Under the pieces are notes generated by a model that did no database searches, had not been told where the DNA came from, and saw only the letters and a list, made by a program, of their open reading frames with translations. A program made the translations under genes and the position numbers. Positions 8,238 to 14,510 of a stretch of DNA of 22,653 nucleotides are shown one piece after another; within the stretch, counting starts at the first letter, position 1; the number at the start of each line of letters is the position of its first letter. This stretch comes from an uncultured Lachnospiraceae bacterium (GTDB lineage: Bacteria > Bacillota > Clostridia > Lachnospirales > Lachnospiraceae), in NCBI GenBank assembly GCA_910586755.1, contig CAJUJM010000098.1:1-22653 (forward strand). Reading direction: 5' to 3'.

Positions 8238-8248
8238 TTATCTTTCAG

Positions 8249-8531
8249 TTAATGCTTTTTGGGCATTTCTAAGAGCTGCTTTACCACCTCACTTTCCGGC
8301 TTATTAAACACAATCTCATATTTTAACCATAGCTTGCCATGCTGTTAGATGTCTCCGTTGATCGATATTTTTTACAGACAGCAAGAACTCCCAAATTTGT
8401 CTGCAAACCTCGATACTGTCAATATCCGACAGCATAATATCCAAAACAATTACGTCTGGCTGATATTCCCGGCATACGGAAACAGCATCCATACCTGCCG
8501 ATTGGCGTGTCCGGCAGCTTGCACAGTGCAT
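8249..8531 (-). pseudogene. Response-regulator receiver-domain remnant and adjacent coding scrap
   Basis: Minus-strand residues encoded at about 8365-8490 read CREYQPDVIVLDIMLSDIDS followed by IEVCRQIW. This is the phosphoacceptor-Asp core of a CheY-like receiver domain, with no N-terminal acidic pocket and no C-terminal half. A short stretch ending at 8249 in a different frame (YEIVFNKPESEVVKQLL) also looks like former coding sequence but has no start. No intact gene lies between 8151 and 8624, so this is debris between the bgl operon and the sirtuin operon. Confidence 0.6.
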
Positions 8532-8572
8532 TGTCCTCAGGGAACTTTTGTGAAGAGTTACTTTATACTAAA

Positions 8573-8608
8573 AGATACCGTCTGCTATAGCTACAACAGG
8601 CGGTATCT
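8573..8608 (-). terminator. Terminator of the ACGX/SirTM operon
   Basis: AGATACCGTCTG (8573-8584) pairs with CAGGCGGTATCT (8597-8608), a 12-bp stem with one G-U wobble and a 12-nt loop, followed on the minus strand by TTTTAG. It lies about 17 nt beyond the sirtuin stop and closes the operon. Confidence 0.8.
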
Positions 8609-8624
8609 CTAATCTATCCGATAT

Positions 8625-9509
8625 TTAGTTTTTATATTTTTTCGAGATAGCGCTCAGCACAGTCCCAATGTCGCCATCAATACAGATAGAACGCTTTTCA
8701 ATCTCCTGCGGATAAACTGCCTCGCCGAAATTGATACAGGAGTATATGGCTTTCTGATTCGCGGCAGTCATTCTCCAAAACGGATATTTGATGATTACCG
8801 GCGTATTGTAGCCTACTCCCAGCTCCAGGAACAAGACAGTCAAATTCTCGTGACGGCGCAGATAATCAGAATACCGCTCGGCGGCAATATGCCAGCCCTC
8901 GTCCTCCACAAATTTGTCGTCCGCCCTGAGGTTCATCGTCAGGGGCTTACCGCAGTAAGGGCAGCGGGGAATTAAGGACGATGGAATACGCATATCCCGC
9001 TGTTGCTCCATCATGGCTTTTATGACACCCTCGTTGTCAAAGGTTTCCTGACAGCATGGTTCACTACACTGGAACAGCCCGTAGTCACCTTGAGTGTAGA
9101 ACAGTCGCTTTTTATCAAAGCCCACCTTTTGAAAGCAGTGGTCTACATTGGTGGTCAGCACGAAATAATCCTTATCTTTCACCAACTCCAGCAAGTCTTG
9201 ATAAACCGGCTTTGGCGGCTCGATATAGCGATTGACAGTGATATACCGGCTCCAATAGGCCCAATATTCTTCCTGCGTTCCATAGGGATAAAAACCGCCT
9301 GAATACATATCCCGAAAACCGTACTTCTGGGCAAAGTCCGAAAAATACTGTTCAAACCGTTCCCCCGTATAGGTAAATCCCGCCGAAGTGGACAGCCCCG
9401 CGCCCGCACCAATTACAACCGCGTCAGCGGTATCCAGCGCCGCTTTCAGCCGCTTAATTTGCTGTGAGTAAGGTTCGGTAGATTTCATAATCGACATTCT
9501 TGAAAACAT
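8625..9509 (-). CDS. Class M sirtuin (SirTM), Sir2-family protein ADP-ribosyltransferase
   Basis: 294 residues. NAD-binding signatures are GAGAGLSTSAG (34-44) and TTNVD (119-123). The usual catalytic His of deacylases is replaced by Gln140 in YTQGDYG, as in the SirTM class, whose studied members ADP-ribosylate a lipoylated GcvH-like protein instead of deacetylating. A zinc knuckle is formed by Cys148/Cys152-153 and Cys183/Cys186. The ATG at 9509 has GAAGGTGA upstream and overlaps the macrodomain gene by 56 bp, the tight pairing expected of the writer/eraser couple. The characterised operons also carry GcvH-L and LplA2; neither is in this window. The acceptor here is therefore open, and the ACGX peptide or an operon enzyme is a candidate. 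Confidence 0.88.
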   Translation of the reverse strand: MFSRMSIMKSTEPYSQQIKRLKAALDTADAVVIGAGAGLSTSAGFTYTGERFEQYFSDFAQKYGFRDMYSGGFYPYGTQEEYWAYWSRYITVNRYIEPPKPVYQDLLELVKDKDYFVLTTNVDHCFQKVGFDKKRLFYTQGDYGLFQCSEPCCQETFDNEGVIKAMMEQQRDMRIPSSLIPRCPYCGKPLTMNLRADDKFVEDEGWHIAAERYSDYLRRHENLTVLFLELGVGYNTPVIIKYPFWRMTAANQKAIYSCINFGEAVYPQEIEKRSICIDGDIGTVLSAISKKYKN

Positions 9510-10233
9510 TGAAAATCACCTTCATCTTGCTATTTTGGCTTGCTTGGTATTCTCTGACCGTCTGTACCGCGATTTCCGCCGCCTTGTCGTTGGGAAAGTG
9601 AAATTCCCCCGTGGAAATGCAGCAGAAAGCAATACTTTCAACTCTGTGCTGCTCTGCCAACTCCAGGCAAGATCGGTAACAGGCAGCCAGCAGTTTCTTG
9701 TCTTGCCCGGTCAGCAGCCCGGTGATGATGGGGCCAACAGTGTGCAGGACATATTTGCAGGGGAGATTATAGGCCCTGGTGATTTTCGCCCTGCCTGTTT
9801 CTTCTTCCCGGCCCTGCGCCCCCATGATCGCCGCGCACTCCTGCCGCAGCTGTATCCCAGCATAGGTATGGATGCAGTTATCAATGCAGCCGTGACAGGG
9901 AACATAACAGCCGGTCATACCGCTGTTGGCGGCGTTGACAATGGCATCACAGCGCAGGGTCGTGATGTCACCCTGCCAGAGATAGATTCCCTTGGATATA
10001 GGCGTCAGGTCCGCAAAATCGGTTACTCCCTTTTGTTTCAGTTCTTCTCTCAGATATTCATCCTGCGCCGCCAGAAAGTCCTCGCTGATTGTCTGGGGTA
10101 AACGGACATTCATCAGTGCACGGAGGAGCCGTTTTTGCCCCGCTGTATCCTCTGGAATAGATAGCTCCCGATATTGGGGCTGTTCGGCAAGCAGTTCTCG
10201 TATCAAATAATTTCGACGTTCTGTCTGGGTCAT
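9454..10233 (-). CDS. Zinc-type macrodomain protein-ADP-ribose hydrolase
   Basis: 259 residues. A helical N-terminal region of about 75 residues precedes a macrodomain: QGDITTLRCDAIVNAANSG (ADP-ribose-binding loop, 87-105), then a Cys/His cluster CYVPCHGCIDNCIH at 109-122 that marks the zinc-binding subclass, and HTVGPII and CCISTGEFHFP (phosphate loop). It should remove mono-ADP-ribose from a protein acceptor and so oppose the neighbouring SirTM. The start at 10233 lies 1 nt after the stop of the flavoprotein-ferredoxin gene, so translation is coupled. Paired SirTM/macrodomain genes are known in pathogens and Firmicutes; the surrounding operon here is what is unusual. Confidence 0.92.
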   Translation of the reverse strand: MTQTERRNYLIRELLAEQPQYRELSIPEDTAGQKRLLRALMNVRLPQTISEDFLAAQDEYLREELKQKGVTDFADLTPISKGIYLWQGDITTLRCDAIVNAANSGMTGCYVPCHGCIDNCIHTYAGIQLRQECAAIMGAQGREEETGRAKITRAYNLPCKYVLHTVGPIITGLLTGQDKKLLAACYRSCLELAEQHRVESIAFCCISTGEFHFPNDKAAEIAVQTVREYQASQNSKMKVIFNVFKNVDYEIYRTLLTAN

Positions 10234-10234
10234 G

Positions 10235-10852
10235 TTATCCTCGCTTTTCTACCGCCTGTACAGGGCAGACCGCATGGCAGTTGCCGCAGTGCAGACAATG
10301 CTCCTGCTGAATTTGATAGGGCGTTCCCATCTCAATGCACCGTTGGGGACAATGCTCGGCGCAGGCACCGCAGCCGATACAGGCGTCTGTGATCTGATAC
10401 CCCTTTTCCGTGACAGTTCCCTTGCCGATGGTATAGCTCTCCCGGAAAATAGGATTGACTCCCAGATGGAAATATTCGATCTCCGCGTCTGTGATCCCGA
10501 ACACGATGCCGGCCAGCTTCCGGGTGTCGCCAGGGTAGACATTGGACAGATAGGGCTGTTCGGCGAATATCGCGTCGATCCACTTCTGCTGGTCCGCCAC
10601 GCAAGCCGGTTTTGCCCTGGCGGACAGCCGGATCATCTCTTTGTACTTGGTGTAGCCCAGGATTTGCACACGCCCGTCAGAGAGCAGCTGGCGGCAGAAG
10701 TCTTTGCCCTTTGCCGTGAAAAAGTACATAGCCTCCGGCTCATAATGAATGGCACTGATGTTGCGAATCTGCGGAGCGCCATGCTCGTCCACCGTGGCAA
10801 AAGCCAGCACACCAACATATTTCAGTTTTTGCAAACAGGTTTTTGCGTCCAT
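10235..10852 (-). CDS. Split-barrel (PNPOx-like) flavoprotein fused to a 2[4Fe-4S] ferredoxin domain
   Basis: 205 residues. Residues 1-130 resemble the pyridoxamine-5'-phosphate-oxidase-like split barrel that binds FMN or F420-type cofactors (LKYVGVLAFATVDEHG, MYFFTAKGKDF). Residues 145-205 hold two ferredoxin clusters, CIGCGACAEHCPQRC and CLHCGNCHAVCP, each giving three plus one cysteines. It probably passes electrons between a flavin and iron-sulfur clusters in the cytoplasm, for example to the radical SAM enzyme or to the nitroreductase. The ATG at 10852 has GGAG 7-8 nt upstream and lies 15 nt after the nitroreductase stop. The real acceptor is unknown. Confidence 0.85.
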   Translation of the reverse strand: MDAKTCLQKLKYVGVLAFATVDEHGAPQIRNISAIHYEPEAMYFFTAKGKDFCRQLLSDGRVQILGYTKYKEMIRLSARAKPACVADQQKWIDAIFAEQPYLSNVYPGDTRKLAGIVFGITDAEIEYFHLGVNPIFRESYTIGKGTVTEKGYQITDACIGCGACAEHCPQRCIEMGTPYQIQQEHCLHCGNCHAVCPVQAVEKRG

Positions 10853-10867
10853 CGTATCACTCCTCTC

Positions 10868-11458
10868 TCAAAATCGCAGCACCCGATCCTCATGCCGGGG
10901 CTTTGGTTTGGGGTTACTGTCTCCCTCTCTGGGATAGCCCAACAGAAGCTGCATAACTGCATGGTAGTCAGTACGGATGTTCCAGTCCTTCAAAACTTTC
11001 TGTCCATAAGGGTCCGCAAAGGCGGTCCAGCCCTGCCCGATATAGCAGGAGCCAACGCCCAAGGAATCCGCCGCCAGCATCATATTTTCCGCGGCAAGCG
11101 CGCAATCCTCCGCCGAGAACAGAAAATTCTTCGGGGCGAACAGAGTAATGACCGTGGGCGCATCATAGAAGGCGTTTCTCAAGTTGGGGTCGTCCGCGAT
11201 GCTGGGCTGTTCTCTGGAAACATAGCTGGTGGCCGTAGCCATCCTAGGCTGGGAGTTGACCCGCTTGATACGGCCCAGGCGCTCGTTGACCTCCTTATCC
11301 TGGCAGACAGCAAACAGGACGCCCTGCCGCCCACCCGCGCTGGGCGCATACAGCCCTGCCTGTATGATCTGCTGCAAAACTTCTTCCCCGATTTGTCTTT
11401 TTGCAAAGCGCCGGATGGACCGGCGGTGCAGGATCGTTTTCATCACTTCGTTTTCCAT
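10868..11458 (-). CDS. Nitroreductase-family FMN oxidoreductase
   Basis: 196 residues from ATG 11458, which has AGAGG 7 nt upstream and begins 2 nt after the radical SAM stop; longer in-frame starts at 11479 and 11464 have poor spacing. Family features are the N-terminal HRRSIRRF (FMN phosphate contact), LYAPSAGGRQ, AAENMMLAADSLGVGSCYIG and the C-terminal LLLGYPREG. Members reduce nitro groups, quinones or flavins with NAD(P)H. In peptide-modifying clusters the same fold can also oxidise azoline rings or form enamides, so a tailoring role on the ACGX peptide is possible but unproven. Confidence 0.9.
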   Translation of the reverse strand: MENEVMKTILHRRSIRRFAKRQIGEEVLQQIIQAGLYAPSAGGRQGVLFAVCQDKEVNERLGRIKRVNSQPRMATATSYVSREQPSIADDPNLRNAFYDAPTVITLFAPKNFLFSAEDCALAAENMMLAADSLGVGSCYIGQGWTAFADPYGQKVLKDWNIRTDYHAVMQLLLGYPREGDSNPKPKPRHEDRVLRF

Positions 11459-11460
11459 AA

Positions 11461-12492
11461 TCATACCTCTTTCCAGCATTGCGGGTCAACATCATAAAAA
11501 TCCCCGTGAGCGCCGCTGGCTACGGCGGGACAGCCCCGACACCAGGCCAGCAGCTCGCATTTGGCGCATTTTTTGAACTTTTGATAATCCCGGTATGCTT
11601 CCATCTCACAGACCCACACATCCGCGATCCGGTCTTCAAAGACGTTCCCCACTCTGCTGTTCTGGACCCGGCGGCAGGCATAGAGGTCGCCGGTGGGCAG
11701 GATGGTCAGGTGGCAGTTGCCGCAGTTGCAGCCGCCATAGATCATGCCTTCTTGGGCGGTTTCCGGGATTTTGAACGCTCCAGTTTCATATTCGTACAGC
11801 GTCCAGAGGTGGTCTTTTTTGTTGAAGTAGGTTTCACAGCCCGCTGCCTCGTATGCTTTGAATTTTCCATCGCAGACGGCCAGCAGCTCCCGATATTCCT
11901 CCGGCGTGATGCCGGTGTCCTTTTCTTCACTGGTAGGACAGTACCGGGCAAAGGCAAACACGTCCACGCCATGCTTTACCACGGTATCTATGATGTGGGG
12001 AATCTCTTTGAGGTTCGTGCCTGATACGGTGGTCATAATCACGCTGCGAATATCGGCATTTTTGATGCAGGAGATTTTTTCAAGGGTGCAGTCAAAGGAA
12101 CCGGGCTTGCGGAACCAGTCGTGGGTCTCCCGCATCCCGTCCAAAGAGAGCTGATACTTCTGACAGCCATAGAATTTCAGCCGTCGGCACACCTCGTCGC
12201 TCAGATGGAACGGGTTACCCAGGATTGTAAAAGGAATGTCCCGCTCCTTCAGCAGAGCCAGCAGACTCCAGAAGTCCGGGTGCAGGATGGGATCGCCGCC
12301 AGTGATGTAGAAGTAGGGCAGACGGCCATATAGTTCGCACATATCACAGCAGTTGACGACTACATCCTGCATTTGCTCCCAGGTCATGGCGTCCAGCTTC
12401 TTACAGTTGTCCTCCGAGAAAATGTAGCAGTGCTTACACCGCTGGTCACACTCGTCTGTGATGTGCCATTGAAAAGAAAAATACTGTTTCAT
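11461..12492 (-). CDS. Radical SAM/SPASM peptide maturase, ACGX system
   Basis: 343 residues. The radical SAM cluster motif is C15-x3-C19-x2-C22 (CDQRCKHC), followed by ITGGDPILHPDF (the GGD/E region binding SAM) and QLSLDG. The last 95 residues form a SPASM domain with many cysteines (GCNCGNC, ACRR, CAKCELLAWCRGCP, a final QCW) for auxiliary [4Fe-4S] clusters. SPASM enzymes modify ribosomally made peptides, typically by thioether or C-C crosslinks. The ACGX-repeat gene sits immediately upstream, matching the known but uncharacterised pairing of an ACGX-repeat peptide with its radical SAM/SPASM protein. The ATG at 12492 has a GAGG site; the gap to the precursor stop is 90 nt and contains a hairpin. 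Confidence 0.92.
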   Translation of the reverse strand: MKQYFSFQWHITDECDQRCKHCYIFSEDNCKKLDAMTWEQMQDVVVNCCDMCELYGRLPYFYITGGDPILHPDFWSLLALLKERDIPFTILGNPFHLSDEVCRRLKFYGCQKYQLSLDGMRETHDWFRKPGSFDCTLEKISCIKNADIRSVIMTTVSGTNLKEIPHIIDTVVKHGVDVFAFARYCPTSEEKDTGITPEEYRELLAVCDGKFKAYEAAGCETYFNKKDHLWTLYEYETGAFKIPETAQEGMIYGGCNCGNCHLTILPTGDLYACRRVQNSRVGNVFEDRIADVWVCEMEAYRDYQKFKKCAKCELLAWCRGCPAVASGAHGDFYDVDPQCWKEV

Positions 12493-12543
12493 GCTGTGTT
12501 CCTCTTTTATGAAAACCGACAGGAGCCGGTTATATTTAGAAAT

Positions 12544-12570
12544 CCCCGGTAAGGGCTGACCTTACCGGGG
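12544..12570 (-). terminator. Intercistronic hairpin between precursor and maturase genes
   Basis: CCCCGGTAAG (12544-12553) pairs perfectly with CTTACCGGGG (12561-12570), a 10-bp GC-rich stem with a 7-nt loop. On the minus strand it is followed by ATTTCTAAATAT rather than a clean U-tract, so it is likely a partial terminator or RNA-stability hairpin. That would give much more precursor peptide than maturase, as is usual in peptide operons. Confidence 0.75.
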
Positions 12571-12582
12571 GTCAGCGTAGAG

Positions 12583-12795
12583 TTACTTGTCGCCAGCGCC
12601 GCAGGCAGTACCGCAGGCGGCAGGCTTTTCTTCCGGCTTATCGGACGCACCGCAGGCGGAGCCGCAAGCGGCGGGCTTTTCTTCCGGCTTATCGGACGCG
12701 CCGCAGGCAGTACCGCAAGCGGCGGGCTTTTCCTCTGGCTTGCCGGACGCACCGCAGGCAGTACCAGCCCAGCCAGACAGATTAGAGAGTGCCAT
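12583..12795 (-). CDS. ACGX-repeat precursor peptide (radical SAM-modified RiPP candidate)
   Basis: 70 residues; ATG 12795 has GGAGG 9 nt upstream. A 12-residue N-terminus (MALSNLSGWAGT) is followed by repeats: a short first unit (13-25), two full 17-residue units (26-42, 43-59) and a final part (60-70). The full unit is ACGxACGASDKPEEKPA. In total there are seven ACG motifs and seven cysteines (14, 27, 31, 44, 48, 61, 65), with no other Cys. The Asp/Lys/Pro/Glu linkers should be soluble and extended. The next gene is the dedicated radical SAM/SPASM enzyme, which is expected to act at the Cys or the adjacent residues. No signal peptide or membrane segment is visible, and there is no transporter or peptidase gene nearby. 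The mature product is unknown. Confidence 0.92.
   Translation of the reverse strand: MALSNLSGWAGTACGASGKPEEKPAACGTACGASDKPEEKPAACGSACGASDKPEEKPAACGTACGAGDK
12586..12759 (-). repeat. 51-bp tandem repeats coding the ACGX units
   Basis: The repeats correspond to the 17-residue coding units and stay in frame. Differences are few and mostly synonymous or limited to the X position (T or S) and one S/G, D/G change. In-frame repeat length lets copy number vary by recombination without loss of the gene. The repeats create long open shadow frames on both strands. Confidence 0.9.
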
Positions 12796-12821
12796 AGTTG
12801 TGTACCTCCAATGATGTTTGT

Positions 12822-12848
12822 CGAACCTGTTTCCCGGTTCGCACTTTT
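12822..12848 (-). promoter_or_regulatory. 5' leader hairpin of the ACGX gene
   Basis: CGAACC (12822-12827) pairs with GGTTCG (12836-12841), with an 8-nt loop, about 25 nt upstream of the ACGX start codon. It overlaps one copy of a GTTCGCACTTTT element. It may stabilise the leader or be part of an operator. Confidence 0.4.
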
Positions 12849-12889
12849 ATCCTAATTTATCCTCAGCTTAAAAACAAGTACGCACTTTT
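12837..12889. promoter_or_regulatory. Direct repeat GTWCGCACTTTT in the divergent regulatory region
   Basis: Copies at 12837-12848 (GTTCGCACTTTT) and 12878-12889 (GTACGCACTTTT) differ at one base and start 41 bp apart (about four helical turns). They lie between the divergent HxlR and ACGX genes. A further imperfect palindrome, GTCACC-TTTG-GGTAAC, lies at about 12900-12915. These are candidate HxlR binding sites or minus-strand promoter elements. Confidence 0.45.
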
Positions 12890-12918
12890 TTATTACTCAG
12901 TCACCTTTGGGTAACCTA

Positions 12919-12947
12919 TTGCAAAGCTCGCCGACTTGCACTATAAT
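12919..12947 (+). promoter_or_regulatory. Promoter of the HxlR gene
   Basis: TTGCAA (12919-12924), a 17-nt spacer and a perfect TATAAT (12942-12947), about 65 nt upstream of the HxlR start codon. Confidence 0.75.
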
Positions 12948-13011
12948 TTGAGTGTAACATTCTATTTTACCCTCAGTGAACAGGGGTAAACTTACAGGAG
13001 AGTACATAGCT

Positions 13012-13335
13012 ATGCTGACAAAAGAAGAATTGCCCACCTGTCCGGTTGCCACCACTGTGCAGATCATCGGTAGCAAATGGAAGCTGCTGATTTTGCGTAA
13101 TTTGCTACAGCGTCCATGGCGGTTTAACCAGCTAAAAAAGGATTTGGAGGGAATCAGTCAGAAAGTTTTGACTGATAGCCTGCGGTCTATGGAGGCTGAT
13201 GGTATCATTGACCGCACTGTTTATGCTGAAGTGCCGCCTCGTGTTGAGTATGCGTTGGATGAATTAGGAGAAACATTGCGGCCAATTTTGGACGCGATGG
13301 AAGTTTGGGGCGCAAATTATCAGAAAATCGTGTAA
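13012..13335 (+). CDS. HxlR-family winged-helix regulator with an N-terminal cysteine
   Basis: 107 residues from ATG 13012 (AGGAGA 10 nt upstream); the longer GTG frame from 12976 reads through this site and is rejected. HxlR/YodB/HypR signatures are CPVATTVQIIGSKWKLLILR (Cys10 plus the GxKWKLLIL helix), then FNQLKKDLEGISQKVLTDSL and VPPRVEYALDELG. In the YodB/CatR subgroup the same N-terminal Cys senses quinones, diamide or other electrophiles. It is transcribed away from the ACGX operon with 216 bp between the starts, the standard layout for a local repressor or activator of a redox-inducible operon. Confidence 0.9.
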   Translation: MLTKEELPTCPVATTVQIIGSKWKLLILRNLLQRPWRFNQLKKDLEGISQKVLTDSLRSMEADGIIDRTVYAEVPPRVEYALDELGETLRPILDAMEVWGANYQKIV

Positions 13336-13354
13336 GAAGGGCTGATAGTAACGG

Positions 13355-13389
13355 CAAGCAATGCGCCGGTATATACCGGCACTCGCTTG
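13355..13389 (+). terminator. Hairpin after the HxlR gene
   Basis: A perfect 16-bp palindrome GCCGGTATATACCGGC (13365-13380) nested between CAAGC (13355-13359) and GCTTG (13385-13389), 20 nt after the stop. There is no U-tract, so it may be a weak terminator or a stability element. Confidence 0.5.
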
Positions 13390-13438
13390 TTGGTGGCTGA
13401 GGTGGTGTAAAAAAATTTGTGTCTCCGGAAAAAAATGT

Positions 13439-13486
13439 CTCCTTTTTGGTAAGAATTCTGATATGACAATTCTTATCGAAAAGGAG
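13439..13486 (+). promoter_or_regulatory. Long hairpin covering the IS256 transposase ribosome binding site
   Basis: The arms 13439-13457 and 13468-13486 are 19 nt each with a 10-nt loop. In RNA all 19 positions can pair, allowing two G-U wobbles. The 3' arm ends in AAAAGGAG, the transposase ribosome binding site (ATG at 13494). Read-through transcripts would therefore hide the site, a known way for insertion sequences to keep transposase low. Confidence 0.75.
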
Positions 13487-13493
13487 TATTTTT

Positions 13494-13942
13494 ATGGCAG
13501 TTGCTAAAGGGCAAATTCGACAAATTATTTCTTCAAACAACTTAAACAATGTGGCCGATGTCTATTCCCTTCTCAAGGAAAGCTTCAAAGATATCCTGCA
13601 GGAGCTGATGGAGGCTGAGTTGGACGCTTCCCTCGGCTATGAAAAAATCAAAAAGGGGATCTCATCACGGATAACAAACGCAACGGGCATTCCCCAAAGA
13701 CCCTTGAAAGCCAGTATGGCCAATTCCAGGTGGATGTTCCCAGAGACCGTAACGGTGAGTTTGAGCCCAGGCTCATTCCCAAATATCAAAGGGGTGTATC
13801 CGGCATTGAAGAAAAAGTGATTTCCCTTTGTACAAGGGACATCCATGATCAGCTCCAGGAGCTTTACGGGATTAAATTATCTGCCGAAATGGTCAGCAAA
13901 ATCACGGATAAGCTCCTCCCCCAGGTGAAGGAGTGGTATTAA
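13494..13942 (+). pseudogene. IS256-family (mutator-type) transposase fragment, frameshifted and truncated
   Basis: Residues from ATG 13494 (SSNNLNNVADVYSLLKESFK, DILQELMEAELDASLGYEK) match the N-terminus of IS256-type transposases. Frame is lost at the four-G run 13655-13658. Adding one G restores TDNKRNGHSPKTLESQYG, then VDVPRDRNGEFEPRLIPKYQ, then VSGIEEKVISL, in the frame that ends at 13942. The DDE catalytic domain is missing. It is inactive on two counts. Confidence 0.88.
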
Positions 13943-14226
13943 TATTTGACGCTTACAAAACAAACGCCAGGTAGTCTTTAGTATCCTGTTGTAATCAAAT
14001 GCTGTGGCTTATCATAGTCTAACATCTCATTTTGGAAGTGTCATACCAAGTTTTTTATTTCCATTGGCCTCAAATGCTACAACAAGTTTATCTATAAAAG
14101 ATCACTTACCACTTTTTCTGCAAGCAAAAAACTCGCAGAATTATCTTCTGCAAATCCACCCTTTCTCAATACCATACACACCTCCACCTATCATCCATGC
14201 ATTTCATTAACAATGGTCTCCTATAT
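13943..14226 (-). other. Gene-poor debris with short coding-like scraps
   Basis: No intact gene. On the minus strand a 27-codon ORF (ATG 14175, stop 14092) with a GGTGGAGGT site begins MVLRKGGFAEDNSASFLLAE, and shortly after it another frame reads DKLVVAFEANGNKKLGMTL before a stop. These look like pieces of former genes with small deletions. I cannot name the family. Confidence 0.35.
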
Positions 14227-14412
14227 TTACATCACCTTTTGTAATTTAAAAGTACCAATATTTCCTCCCTTATGCTCCAAATTGCTGTTATCCCAGCTCA
14301 TTTCTTTATCCATAGAATGGAACTCATGCCCCATTACTGCATGATCATCTATAATATATCTCAGCGTGCCAAGCGCCCTGTCTTCAATTTTATTATTAGA
14401 TGGCATCGACAT
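14227..14412 (-). pseudogene. Small 61-residue ORF, likely N-terminal remnant of a DUF4365-like protein
   Basis: ATG 14412 has AGAGG 7-8 nt upstream. The protein reads NNKIEDRALGTLRYIIDDHA, then MGHEFHSMDKEMSWD, which resembles the start of DUF4365-type proteins, where MSWDG is followed by a nuclease-like core. Here the core is replaced by about 20 unrelated residues and a stop. The family call is from memory of the pattern and is weak; it could also be a genuine small orphan gene. Confidence 0.4.
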
Positions 14413-14510
14413 ATGCTGCACCTCTTTTTACATATTTCGTATATAACTTATCCTTTTATCAGCCATTCAAATACACAATTAATGCCAAGCAATTATGATA
14501 CATTGTAAAA

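Larger units (their letters stand above)
13403..13942 (+). mobile_element. Truncated IS256-family insertion sequence, left end plus partial transposase
   Basis: From the HxlR hairpin rightwards the DNA changes to an IS256-family left end (GTAAAAAAATTTGTGT) followed by a transposase start. The transposase breaks off after LLPQVKEW, roughly the first 150 residues of a protein normally near 400. No right end is present. The left boundary is approximate because terminal repeats cannot be compared. Confidence 0.7.

Noticed and set aside
8151..8315. RAT/terminator antitermination leader for bglP
   Set aside because: I looked for a hairpin with a U-tract before bglP and saw only the short TGTAA/TTACA palindrome, so no antiterminator control is claimed.
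10232..11497. Long plus-strand open frame of 421 codons
   Set aside because: It is antisense to the flavoprotein-ferredoxin and nitroreductase genes, which have clear family motifs and ribosome binding sites. The plus frame has no recognisable domain; it is open because of the higher GC content there.
12586..12759. Possible CRISPR-like array
   Set aside because: The repeats are tandem 51-bp units without unique spacers and are coding in frame with a dedicated modifying enzyme next door.
12507..12814. Repeat-containing frames on both strands over the ACGX gene
   Set aside because: They arise because the in-frame 51-bp repeat keeps all frames open. Only the 12795-12583 frame has a ribosome binding site and the ACGX pattern.
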